Source: Longimicrobiales bacterium
GTDB taxonomy: Bacteria > Gemmatimonadota > Gemmatimonadetes > Longimicrobiales > Gaopeijiaceae
DNA length: 64,000 bases
Direction: 5' to 3'
NCBI GenBank assembly: GCA_028284495.1
Contig: JANQRP010000007.1
Location: 124,001-188,000, forward strand
The position numbers were made by a program, and so were the translations under genes. Positions 34,818-43,729 of this stretch are shown here, one piece after another. Below the pieces are notes generated by a model that ran no database searches, had not been told where the DNA came from, and worked only from the letters and a program-made list of their open reading frames with translations. How positions within the stretch are numbered: position 1 is the first letter of the stretch; each line of letters opens with the position of its first letter.

Positions 34818-37800
34818 TCAGTAGCCCCACTCCCGCACGAGCGCGAACCCGAAGACGTACGCGGACCCGGCACCCAGTTCGGCGAGCCCCACGCTCGCGA
34901 CGCGCAGGAACCGGTCCTCGAAGAAGGCCTCGATGTGGAACTGCTCGGAGGACTGCCACTCGAGGCGAGCGCCGCCCACCGGCTGCGTGCCGAGGTCGGC
35001 CGCGCGGAACACCACCGCGCCGAAGATGTCGCCCCCCGCGAAGTAGCGACCCACCTCGACCTGCGTGGAGCCGAAGGCGGACCCCGACCCGACCCCCAGG
35101 TCCGTGCCTCCGGTGATCGCCAGGTAGTCGATCGCGTCGGTCTGCTGCGCCGCGAGGGCGCCGAGTCGCGAGAATATGGTGCCGGCCGCCAGCGAGAAGA
35201 CCGTGTTCCCGACCGTTCCGAGTGCCTGATTGCTCGAGCCCCCGAGGCTCGTGATGATGCCGGAGGACGGCTGGCCCGTGAGGAGGTAGCTGTAGATGTC
35301 GGACTCCGAGAGCGACTCCTCGTCGGCCGAGAAGGTGACGCTCGGCTGCAGCAGCGTGCCGGCGTAGTTGGCGGTCACCGTCAGGTCGCCGAACTCCTGA
35401 CGGCGCACGCGGGTGGACGCGGTGATGTCGAGCTCGGGGTTGATTCCGGCGTTCCCCAGGAATCCGACCGTCCCGCTCTGGACCTGGAAGGTTCGACCTG
35501 CGGCCGTGTACGTTCCACGCCGTGCGGTCAGCTCTCCGTCGAGCGCGAGGTCGCGGGCCTGCCGGTTGAACACCATGGTCACGTCGCCGACCATCTCCAC
35601 GCGGAGATTGTCCCCGCTGAGCCAGGTGTCGGAGTCGATCGAGATGGCGATGTCGGTCCGAAGGCCGTTCATGAAGGGGTTGCCCTCGATCTGCAGCAGG
35701 CGGCGCTCCGTCTCGGTCCCGAGAAGTCCGGACGTGCGCGTGTCGGTGAGATCGACGACCTGCGAGCTCCGCAGGAACTCGTCGATGAACAGGGTGCCCT
35801 CGTCCACCCGGAGCGACCCCTCGACGTCGGGACTCCGGTACGTCTCCGTGAGCTGAACCTCGCCGGAGAAGAGGCCCTCGAGGTCGCGCCGGTCCACGCC
35901 TCGGAACTCGTCGAACACGAACCGCAGGTCGAAGGTCGGATCGTCGAGGGGCTCGAGCGTGATCGTCCCGTCGACCTGGACCGTCCCCTCCGCGCGGGCG
36001 GTCACGTTCACGTCCAGCACGTTGTCGTCGCCCAGAACGGCCGTCCCCGACACGTCGGTGTGCCGCACGCCGAGCGAGCCGACCGTCCACGCGCCGCCCT
36101 CGAGCGCGAGCGACCCGGACGTCCGCGGCTCCTCGAGCGTGCCGGCGATCTCGAATCGACCGGACACGAGGCCCTCCACGTTCTCGAGATCGCTGAGCGG
36201 CGCCACGGTCGCACGCGCCGGCAGATCGTTCGCGATCACCTCGACCAGCATCTCGCGGTCCGGGAATCGATCGGTGCCCGGCACCAGCGCGAGGTCGATC
36301 GGCACCTCGCCCTCGACATCCAGCACCACGTCACCACCGCGGTCCGCGCGGAGCTCGAGCTCCGCGACGCGGTCCGAGTAGTCGACCCGCCCCGTGAGCC
36401 CGGCTACCTCCAGCCGCCGCCATCGGAGCGAGTCGGCGGTGAGCGACGCCTCCGCCACCGGGTCCGCCGCGGTGCCGCCGATGCTCGCCACGAAGTCGAC
36501 ACGACCGGCCAGCTCGAGGTCGGGTCGCTGGAGCACCTGGGTGAGTCGGTCCAGATAGAGCCCCTCGACCTCGAGGTCGAAGTCCACGGGGCCGGACTGG
36601 GGCAGCCTGCCGTCCGCGCGGATCACGACGGGGTCGGCACCGAGGCGACGGAGCTCGAGGTCGTCCACGGTCAACGCGGAGTCGCCCCACGCGACCGCGG
36701 TCGGCCGCTGGAGCTCGTAGGCCAGCGAGTCGAAGCGCGCGGAAACGGCGTCGAGGCGAACCCGCTTCAGGCCGCCCTCGATCGCGTACTCCCCCTCCGC
36801 CGAGTACGCCTCCTCCGCGCCGCGGGCAAGGTCCAGCACGAAGTCCCCGGCTTCCCGCCCGAGCGTTCCCTCGAGGCGCGCCGTGGCGAACGAGCGGTTG
36901 AACACGAGCAGCGAGTCCGCGACCGCGTCCACGTCGACGGCGGCGCCCATTCCCGGAAGCCCACCGCCGCGCGCGGTCAGCGTGAGCGAGTCGACCCGAT
37001 GGGGGCCGATCCGGACGTCGCGGGCCACCGCCGACCCGTCCACGTCGAACGCGTCGATCGATCCGGTCAGCGTCGCCTGTCCCGTGACGGCTCCGTCCCA
37101 CTCCACCTCCTCGGGGCTCGGGAGCGTGTCGGGGTCGATGCCCGCGGCCTCGAGCGCACGCCGCTCCAGTCCGTCCCGGGGGCGGGCGACCACGCTGTCC
37201 CCGAGGAAGGTCGATCGGAGTCCGAGAAGCGACGCGGTCGAGAAGTCCGCGCGGATCGTGCCCGACCGGAGGGAGTCGGCCAGCGCGAGGGTGCCGTCCG
37301 CGCGCACGTCGAAGCCGCCCAGTCGACCGCGCAGGCTGTCGATCGCCAGCTGCCCCGAGGCGACGCGGGCGCCCACGACCAGCGAATCCACCGGCAGTCC
37401 GGAGACACGCGACGCCTCGAAACGACCCGACATCTCGATGTCGGATTCCGCCAGCGACCCGCCGCCGCCCGCGAGGGAGAAGTCGCCCGTGATGCTGGTC
37501 TGCTCGCCGAGGGCCGTGAAGACGGTGCCCGACAGGCCGCGGGCCGTCCCGGAAACCGCGTAGCTCGACGTCGGGTCTCGCGGGTCGAGGTCGACGTCCA
37601 CCGAGAGCTCGCCGACGCCGTCGCCGAGGTCGGCCGAGATCCGGAGCGCGTTCGTGTCGCCGGTCAGGCGCACCGAGCCGGAAACCGCCCCGTCGATCGG
37701 CAGGTCCCGCGCGACTCCGGCCGAGTCGGCGGGGAGCCGGATGATGTCGAGCGCCAGGGGCGAAAGGTCGGCCGAGAGGTCGAGCCCGAACACGTCGCCG

Positions 37801-39434
37801 CGCTGGCGGACGATGCCGTCGATCAGCACGCGCGACGAGGTGGGCGCGACCGACCCACCCATGTGCCGCGCCTCTCCCGACACGCGCAGCCCGGACCCGA
37901 GGCTCCCGAACAGTTCGGCGCGCACCGAGCCCGGCCCGTCGATCGGTACCGGGAGCCCGGCCGATCGGCGGAGGGAGGCCCACTCGAAGGGGCCGAGCAC
38001 GGCGCTGAACCCGTCGAATCCGATCGCCTCCCCACCGAGGCCCGTGACGGCGCCGACTCCCCGGAACGGCACGGGCTCGCCCAGCGGCGTGGTCCACGTG
38101 ACCTCGGAGTCGAGTTCGAGGCGCGACAGGGCACCCGACGCTGCGACGCGACCTCCGATGCGCCCGTCGGGTTCGATTCCTTCGGGGAGCCACGCCTGCA
38201 GCGACCGCAGCGGGAGTCCCGCCGTGCGGACCTGGACGTCCCGGAGCCGAAGCGAGCCTCCGGACATCGTCACGGTGCCTCCGCCGCGCAGCTCGGCCCC
38301 GTCCCAGAGGAGATCCGCGCCCTCGAGCGTCCACTCGCTCCCTCCGTCGCGGATCCGTCCCTCGAGGTGCGTCGACCCGGTGACCGGGGGTAGCCGGTCC
38401 GACACCCACCCGAGGTCCCGCGTGTCCAGATCCCGCAGGTCGAGATCGAGATCGAGGACGCTGTCGGTCTCCGGATTCAGGGATACGCGAACGGGGCCTC
38501 GCGCGCGCACTTCCGCCATGAGCAGGTCCTCCACGTCGACGCTCACGCCGTCGTTGGCGATTCGGACGTCGGCCGACAATCGGTCCAGGAACAGGGGTTC
38601 GCGCAGCATGTCGAGCCGGGCCGAAGCGCGCGCCACACGGACGTCGGTGGGCGCGCCGGGGCCGCCGATCCGCACACGGGGCACGAGCGCCTCCTCGATC
38701 TCCAGGTCGAGCGCGAGCAGGTCGGCCTCCGGCGGGCCGTCTCCGGGGTCCGAGGCGTCGCTCGCCGCCGCCGGATCCACGCGCACGACCCCGCCCTCGT
38801 CGAGGCGGGTCGGAACGCGGAGTCGGAACGCGACATCGAAGAGCTCCACCCGGTCGAGCGAGAAGCCGGAGAAGACGCTCCTGCCCGGCGCGTCCTGCTC
38901 GTCGCCCACCACAGCCGCGGTATCCGAAGCCGCGACGCCGACGAACCGCTGGAGCGTGGACGGTGTGGCGGGCGAAGTCTGCGAGTACAGGAACCGTCCG
39001 CTCCAGACGCGGACGTCCGTCACGCCGAGCCGGCCGTCGAGAAGCGCGCCGATGCTGTAGGACGCCTCCAGCGAGTCGGCCACGAAGAGGGTATCGCCCT
39101 CGGGCGCGAGGAGCCGGACGTCGAGCAGGCGGGCGCCCCGGAGCAGGCTCGCGGAGCGGATCTCCCCGACCTCGACGGTGCCGGCGACCGCGCCACGCAC
39201 CCGGTCGAGGCCCCACTGCAGTACGACCCGGTTCCCGGCCGCCGTCTCGAGCAGGAAGTACCCGAGGAGAAGGAACCCGACGCCGATGACCGCGAGCCAC
39301 TTCAGGGTGGTCCGACCGAGTCGGCGCTCGGACGCCTTCGGATCGCCGCCGGCCTGGATGCCCTCGGCGGGCTCCGCGCCGGGTGCGTCGCCGGCGGCGG
39401 CGTTCACCTCCCCGTCGCGCGGCTCCTCGGCCAT
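34818..39434 (-). CDS. tamB: Translocation and assembly module protein TamB
   Basis: The 1538-aa protein has an acidic cytoplasmic N-terminus, one inner-membrane anchor (residues 45-63) and a very long beta-rich periplasmic region of repeated AsmA/TamB strands. The C-terminal DUF490 part carries DITASTRVRRQEFGDLTVT and SESDIYSYLLTGQPSSG. TamB-like proteins bridge the two membranes and move lipid or assist outer-membrane protein insertion. Its ATG overlaps the tamA stop by 1 nt. No second AsmA-like gene is in the window. Confidence 0.95.
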   Translation of the reverse strand: MAEEPRDGEVNAAAGDAPGAEPAEGIQAGGDPKASERRLGRTTLKWLAVIGVGFLLLGYFLLETAAGNRVVLQWGLDRVRGAVAGTVEVGEIRSASLLRGARLLDVRLLAPEGDTLFVADSLEASYSIGALLDGRLGVTDVRVWSGRFLYSQTSPATPSTLQRFVGVAASDTAAVVGDEQDAPGRSVFSGFSLDRVELFDVAFRLRVPTRLDEGGVVRVDPAAASDASDPGDGPPEADLLALDLEIEEALVPRVRIGGPGAPTDVRVARASARLDMLREPLFLDRLSADVRIANDGVSVDVEDLLMAEVRARGPVRVSLNPETDSVLDLDLDLRDLDTRDLGWVSDRLPPVTGSTHLEGRIRDGGSEWTLEGADLLWDGAELRGGGTVTMSGGSLRLRDVQVRTAGLPLRSLQAWLPEGIEPDGRIGGRVAASGALSRLELDSEVTWTTPLGEPVPFRGVGAVTGLGGEAIGFDGFSAVLGPFEWASLRRSAGLPVPIDGPGSVRAELFGSLGSGLRVSGEARHMGGSVAPTSSRVLIDGIVRQRGDVFGLDLSADLSPLALDIIRLPADSAGVARDLPIDGAVSGSVRLTGDTNALRISADLGDGVGELSVDVDLDPRDPTSSYAVSGTARGLSGTVFTALGEQTSITGDFSLAGGGGSLAESDIEMSGRFEASRVSGLPVDSLVVGARVASGQLAIDSLRGRLGGFDVRADGTLALADSLRSGTIRADFSTASLLGLRSTFLGDSVVARPRDGLERRALEAAGIDPDTLPSPEEVEWDGAVTGQATLTGSIDAFDVDGSAVARDVRIGPHRVDSLTLTARGGGLPGMGAAVDVDAVADSLLVFNRSFATARLEGTLGREAGDFVLDLARGAEEAYSAEGEYAIEGGLKRVRLDAVSARFDSLAYELQRPTAVAWGDSALTVDDLELRRLGADPVVIRADGRLPQSGPVDFDLEVEGLYLDRLTQVLQRPDLELAGRVDFVASIGGTAADPVAEASLTADSLRWRRLEVAGLTGRVDYSDRVAELELRADRGGDVVLDVEGEVPIDLALVPGTDRFPDREMLVEVIANDLPARATVAPLSDLENVEGLVSGRFEIAGTLEEPRTSGSLALEGGAWTVGSLGVRHTDVSGTAVLGDDNVLDVNVTARAEGTVQVDGTITLEPLDDPTFDLRFVFDEFRGVDRRDLEGLFSGEVQLTETYRSPDVEGSLRVDEGTLFIDEFLRSSQVVDLTDTRTSGLLGTETERRLLQIEGNPFMNGLRTDIAISIDSDTWLSGDNLRVEMVGDVTMVFNRQARDLALDGELTARRGTYTAAGRTFQVQSGTVGFLGNAGINPELDITASTRVRRQEFGDLTVTANYAGTLLQPSVTFSADEESLSESDIYSYLLTGQPSSGIITSLGGSSNQALGTVGNTVFSLAAGTIFSRLGALAAQQTDAIDYLAITGGTDLGVGSGSAFGSTQVEVGRYFAGGDIFGAVVFRAADLGTQPVGGARLEWQSSEQFHIEAFFEDRFLRVASVGLAELGAGSAYVFGFALVREWGY

Positions 39435-41728
39435 CAGAACGCCTGACCGATCGAGATGTGCAGCTGGAGCCTCCCGAGGAAGCTCGAATCGCCCCCGAAG
39501 GCCACGCGCGGGTCCTGGAACAGCAGGTCGGAGGTACGCACCCAGTCGATGGGCGCCACCACACCGTTGCTGCCGCGGACCTCGATGCGATCGGAGAGGT
39601 CGTCGATACCGGGCTCGAACGGACGCAGCCCGCTCGAGATCACCTGCAGCGACCGCGCCCGGTCGGGGCGGAGCCCGAGGTCCACCCGGATCGGGCCTAC
39701 CGGGCTGAAGTACCGGAACCCGACGCCGGGTGCGAAGGAGATCTCGGACAGATCGACCGACTCGTCGGGTCCCCAGACCTGGCCCGCGTCGAGGAAGGTG
39801 ACCACCTGAAAGCGATCCCCGTCGAAGGGGATCCGAAGTTCCACGTTCGCCTCCAGCAGGCGATCTCCCCCGGTCGGACGTGCGATGAACCGGTCCTCGG
39901 CCAGATCGCTCGCGTCACAGACCGAGTCGAATACCTGCTGGGGCGTGCAGACCGCGGGAAGTTCGTCGCGCGTCTCGATCAGTCGTTCGGCGCGCACGGA
40001 GAGGACCTGTGGACCCAGCCGATTCTCGGCGTAGCCCCGGACCGAGCTCGCGCCCCCCGAGTAGAGCCGCTTCTCGGGGTGGATGATCCCGACGCGGTCC
40101 TCCCCCTCGACCAGGCGGAAGAACTCGCCCTCGCTCACGATCCCCCCGGCGGCGCGAAGCGCGAGAATCCCGGTGTTCCCCAGCTCGGCGTACCCGGCCA
40201 GGGCGCCCGTCGCGCGTCGGTAGGCGAAGTCGGACGCGGTGAGGCTCGATGCCGTTTCGAGCCCGATGCTCGCCTGGTAGCCCTCGGTCGGATTCAGGAC
40301 CCGGTTCACCCGCTCCAGATTGATGGTCAGGCCCAGAGGAGCGAGCCAGTTCGACGCGCGGAAGAGATCGATGTCGTCCTCGGTGCACGCGCGGAAGCTC
40401 GAGCAGAAGAAGATCTCCGCGGCCTCGAGCCGGGTGATCTGCGGCTCGTAGGAGAGCGTCGCGGTGAGGCCGCGCCCGACGTTCCTCGACAGGGCGACGT
40501 TCACACCGAGCGCCTCACGAATGAACACGTCCGGGAGGCTCTGACGCTCGATGAACGCGCTCGCGCTGAGCGAGTTGCGGGGCGAAAAGATCCACGGCTG
40601 GACCAGCTCGACCTCGATCTGCCCGTTCAGGTCGGCGAAGTCGCCGGTCCCGGTCTGAGGGCACGCGTTCTGGTTGAACTGCGGCGCCAGGATGTTCGAC
40701 AGCCTGGCGCTGACCTCCAGACGCCGCGCGCCTCCGAAGAAGTTCCTGGAGGCCCATCGCGCCTCCACGTTCACGCAGTCGGAGGTACTCCACCCGACGG
40801 CCGTCCGGACGCGGTGCAGGTCCCCCTCCCCGACCCGGATCCGGATCGGCATGATGGTATCGAGTTCCTGCCCCTCCTGAATCACCGTGGCGGTCCGGAC
40901 CAGGCCGAGCGAGAAGAGGTTCCGCTGCCCCTCCTCGAGGTCGCGGAGGCGGTACACGTCCCCCTCCTCGAAGGGCACCATGCGCCGGACGGCGACCTCG
41001 TCGAGGATGCGATTCCCTTCGACCGCCACCTCGCCGATCCTGACCTCCGGACCGGTGTCGAAGATGAACTCGACGGTCGCGGCGCGGGTCCCCGCGGGAA
41101 TGAACTGGTCGATGAGGACCTCGGCCCACGCGTAGCCGTCGTTCCGGAGTCGCGAGATCATGAGGTCCCGCGCCGCGTCGATCTCGAGCGCGTTGGCGGG
41201 GTCGCCCACCCGGACCGGAAGCCCCTGCACCACGGTGCGCCGCCGGTCCGACGAAATCGACTCGAGGCCGACGAACCCCAGCGAGTCGATCAGCGTCGGT
41301 TCCCCCTCGACGATCGAGAACGTCACCGAAACGCCCTCCTCCGACGCGATCAGCGCGGTGTCGGCCTCCGCGCCGCGATAGCCCCGCTCCGCGTAGAACC
41401 GCTCGAGACGGACCGCGTCCCAGCCGAGCTGGCTCGGGATGAGGTACTGGCGGTCGATGAAGGTCTCCCACCCGACCAGACACAGCGGCGTGAAGGCCCA
41501 GAAGCGGCAGCTCGTGTCCCGATTCATGATCGCCCGGGAGAGCGAGTCGTCGGGAAAGACGCGATTGCCCTCGAAGCTCAGGCTCAGCAGCTCGGGCCGG
41601 TTGGACTGCGCAGAGGCCGGCGAGGCGAGGGCGGCACTACCGACGAGCAGGAGAAGGAGCACCGCGAGGGCGGCTGGACTCGCCCGCCACCCGACCGCGG
41701 CACCGGGCAACCGGACGACACGCGTCAC
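39434..41728 (-). CDS. tamA: Omp85-family outer membrane assembly protein TamA
   Basis: The 764-aa protein has a signal peptide (LAVLLLLLVGSAALASPASA), POTRA domains (about residues 45-370, such as LLSLSFEGNRVFPDDSLSRA and RIGEVAVEGNRILDEVAVRR) and a 16-strand Omp85 barrel with the GGASSVRGYAENRLGP lid-lock motif. It ends in LQLHISIGQAF, an outer-membrane C-terminal Phe signal. Linkage to tamB makes TamA more likely than BamA. Eight cysteines fall in close pairs. The GTG at 41728 overlaps the previous gene (GTGA), which fixes the start against a longer open frame. Confidence 0.93.
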   Translation of the reverse strand: MTRVVRLPGAAVGWRASPAALAVLLLLLVGSAALASPASAQSNRPELLSLSFEGNRVFPDDSLSRAIMNRDTSCRFWAFTPLCLVGWETFIDRQYLIPSQLGWDAVRLERFYAERGYRGAEADTALIASEEGVSVTFSIVEGEPTLIDSLGFVGLESISSDRRRTVVQGLPVRVGDPANALEIDAARDLMISRLRNDGYAWAEVLIDQFIPAGTRAATVEFIFDTGPEVRIGEVAVEGNRILDEVAVRRMVPFEEGDVYRLRDLEEGQRNLFSLGLVRTATVIQEGQELDTIMPIRIRVGEGDLHRVRTAVGWSTSDCVNVEARWASRNFFGGARRLEVSARLSNILAPQFNQNACPQTGTGDFADLNGQIEVELVQPWIFSPRNSLSASAFIERQSLPDVFIREALGVNVALSRNVGRGLTATLSYEPQITRLEAAEIFFCSSFRACTEDDIDLFRASNWLAPLGLTINLERVNRVLNPTEGYQASIGLETASSLTASDFAYRRATGALAGYAELGNTGILALRAAGGIVSEGEFFRLVEGEDRVGIIHPEKRLYSGGASSVRGYAENRLGPQVLSVRAERLIETRDELPAVCTPQQVFDSVCDASDLAEDRFIARPTGGDRLLEANVELRIPFDGDRFQVVTFLDAGQVWGPDESVDLSEISFAPGVGFRYFSPVGPIRVDLGLRPDRARSLQVISSGLRPFEPGIDDLSDRIEVRGSNGVVAPIDWVRTSDLLFQDPRVAFGGDSSFLGRLQLHISIGQAF

Positions 41729-41967
41729 GGCGGACCGCTCCCGATCCGTGGCGCGGCTACCGGCGAGGTGACCTCGGCCGCGGGTGATCCGTCCCCGACC
41801 GAGCCCGGGCCGGCGGGTGGCCGGATGGACACCCCGTCCCGTCCCAGCAGCGTGCGAGTCAGCCAGAACGTGACCGCCCCCACCGCCACCCCGACGCCCA
41901 CGGCGACGACCGCCGCCCGCGCGTCCTCCTCGGGCGTGGTGTCGCGCGGTCGCCAGTCGGTACTCAC
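41725..41967 (-). CDS. 80-aa single-pass membrane protein, unknown
   Basis: This small gene fits exactly between the phosphoesterase and tamA. Its GTG at 41967 overlaps the upstream stop (GTGA) and its TGA overlaps the tamA GTG. The product has a charged N-terminus (STDWRPRDTTPEEDARA), one transmembrane segment (residues 18-36, VVAVGVGVAVGAVTFWL) and a Pro/Gly/Ser-rich tail of about 40 residues that would sit in the periplasm. The longer reading upstream is Arg-rich noise. I do not recognise a family. Its place suggests a link to the Tam system. Confidence 0.7.
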   Translation of the reverse strand: MSTDWRPRDTTPEEDARAAVVAVGVGVAVGAVTFWLTRTLLGRDGVSIRPPAGPGSVGDGSPAAEVTSPVAAPRIGSGPP

Positions 41968-42839
41968 GCCGTTCCCCCGAGCGCCTCGAGCGTGAGCTCG
42001 GCCGCCTCGAGCGGAAGCTGGTCCTTCGGTCGTCGCGGGAAGACGTGGAGGCTGGTCGGGCGGAAGGCGTCGTCGCCACGGTCGTAGTGGTGATGGGCGA
42101 CCTCGATCGTCGACGCGTCCACCCGCAGCACGTTGAAGGAGCACCGCAGCTTCTCACGCGCCCGCCCCCGCGACGAGCTCGTCGTGCCGGACTGCACGAT
42201 CACCACCGGGTGACGCTCGTCGTCGCGTGGAAGCACGTCGAGAGAGTTTCCGATGTAGGCGCGGTGCAGGTGCCCCCCGAGGACCACGTCCACGCCCATC
42301 CGCTCGAACGCGGCGACGTGGCGGCGCGCGTTCGGCATCGGCGCTCCCCCGGCGTAGTCCGGCGGGGGCGCGAGCGGGTGATGGGCGACCACGACCCGGA
42401 GGTCGGATTCGGGCCCCTCGGCGAAGGCGTGCCGCGCGAACTCGATCTGCCGTGGCGACAGACGTCCGTTCACGATCGCCGTTCGCGGCGCGGCCGTGTT
42501 CAACGAGACGAGCGTGCAGCCGGTGATGCGGGTGACGGTGTCGAGATCGTCCGAGATGAAGGCGCGGTAGTTCCGGAACGGCGTCAGGAGCCGCTCGAAG
42601 ACGCGATAGAGCGGCACGTCGTGGTTGCCCGGCGTGACGACGACCGGGACGTCCGGGAGTCGGTCCAGAAACCCGGCCGCGTCTCGATACTCGCGAACCT
42701 TGGCGCGTTGCGTGAAGTCGCCCGACACCACGATCGCATGGGCGTCGGCCTCGGCCGCCGCACGCACGAACGCCTCCGCCGCACGCGGATCGTGAGGCTT
42801 CCCGAAGTGGACGTCGGAGGCGTGCACGAGCGTGATCAT
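41964..42839 (-). CDS. Calcineurin-like metallophosphoesterase
   Basis: The 291-aa protein has the complete metal-ligand set of the metallophosphoesterase fold: ASDVHFGKPHD (DxH), VVSGDFTQR (GD), VTPGNHDVP (GNHD), VVAHHPL (H) and LGGHLHRAY (GHxH). Substrates in this family include cyclic nucleotides, UDP-diacylglucosamine and other phosphodiesters. The lack of a hydrophobic N-terminus places it in the cytoplasm. Its ATG overlaps the lgt stop and its stop overlaps the small membrane protein gene, so it belongs to the envelope operon. Confidence 0.92.
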   Translation of the reverse strand: MITLVHASDVHFGKPHDPRAAEAFVRAAAEADAHAIVVSGDFTQRAKVREYRDAAGFLDRLPDVPVVVTPGNHDVPLYRVFERLLTPFRNYRAFISDDLDTVTRITGCTLVSLNTAAPRTAIVNGRLSPRQIEFARHAFAEGPESDLRVVVAHHPLAPPPDYAGGAPMPNARRHVAAFERMGVDVVLGGHLHRAYIGNSLDVLPRDDERHPVVIVQSGTTSSSRGRAREKLRCSFNVLRVDASTIEVAHHHYDRGDDAFRPTSLHVFPRRPKDQLPLEAAELTLEALGGTA

Positions 42840-43714
42840 CCGCGGGCGCCGACCTCCTGTTTCGAAGCGCCGTCCGCACGGAGCCGGGCGGCCCACGTCA
42901 CACCCACCGCGATCAGCGCGATACTGATCAACTGGGCGACCGTGAGCACCCCGAAGAACCGGTCGTCCTTGGCCCGGAAGAACTCGACAAGGAACCGCTC
43001 CGCCCCCGCCAGGGAAAGCCACACCATGAAGAGCCACCCGGCCTGGTGCACGTGGCGGCGGATCCGCCAGAGGAAGAGGAAGATCAGGGTGGAAAGAACG
43101 ATCTCGTAGATCTGCGTCGGGTGCACCGGAATGACGGTGCCGATCGAGGTGACCGTGCCGTACGCCTCGACGAAGGCGGGATCGACCGCGATCCCGAATC
43201 CCTCGAGGTTCGCGACCGTCGTCGGCGGCATACCGTTCGGGAAGGTCATCCCCACCCACGAGCCGGTCGGGCGCCCGTAGTCGTCCCCGACGAGCAGGCA
43301 GCCGCCTCGCCCCACGGCGTACCCGATCGCGAGCGCGGGCGCCACGTAGTCGGCGACCTTGCCGAGTGGGACGGGCGAACGCATGGCCGCCCGGACCACG
43401 AGGGCGGTCGCGAGAAGGAATCCCCCGTACCACACCATCCCGCCGCGGGAGAACACGAAGGACAAGCCGTCGGCCTGCAGTCGGTCCATGTTCAGCAGCA
43501 CGTAGTACCCCTTCGCGCCGATGATCCCGCCGACGACCCCCCAGAAGACGAAGTCCCACGCCAGCTCCCCGTCGTGGCCCTCCCGTTCCAGCTCGGAGCG
43601 GATGACCATTCCGCCGACGATGAACGAGAGGAACATCATGACGCCGAACGACGTCACGTACTCGCCCCCCACCAGAGGAAACGCCTCGGGGAACCGGAAG
43701 AGGTTGGGATACAT
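42836..43714 (-). CDS. lgt: Prolipoprotein diacylglyceryl transferase
   Basis: Lgt attaches diacylglycerol to the lipobox cysteine of lipoproteins in the inner membrane. The 292-aa protein has about seven hydrophobic segments, GGMVWYGGFLLA (HGGLxxHGG-like region), the signature around IGYAVGRGGCLLVGDDYGRP and the C-terminal HPTQIYE and RFLVEFFRAKD motifs. The usual HGG motif is changed to FSRGGMVWYGG, with Trp/Tyr replacing His. Several predicted lipoproteins in this window would be its substrates. The ATG at 43714 lies 15 nt after tsaD. Confidence 0.95.
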   Translation of the reverse strand: MYPNLFRFPEAFPLVGGEYVTSFGVMMFLSFIVGGMVIRSELEREGHDGELAWDFVFWGVVGGIIGAKGYYVLLNMDRLQADGLSFVFSRGGMVWYGGFLLATALVVRAAMRSPVPLGKVADYVAPALAIGYAVGRGGCLLVGDDYGRPTGSWVGMTFPNGMPPTTVANLEGFGIAVDPAFVEAYGTVTSIGTVIPVHPTQIYEIVLSTLIFLFLWRIRRHVHQAGWLFMVWLSLAGAERFLVEFFRAKDDRFFGVLTVAQLISIALIAVGVTWAARLRADGASKQEVGARG

Positions 43715-43729
43715 GCGTGCGCTCGCGAA

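Noticed and set aside
34653..38393. A 1246-codon open frame on plus, antisense to tamB
   Set aside because: Its product is Arg/Glu/His/Gly-rich without recognisable domains, and the minus frame is a clear TamB. High GC keeps the opposite frames open.
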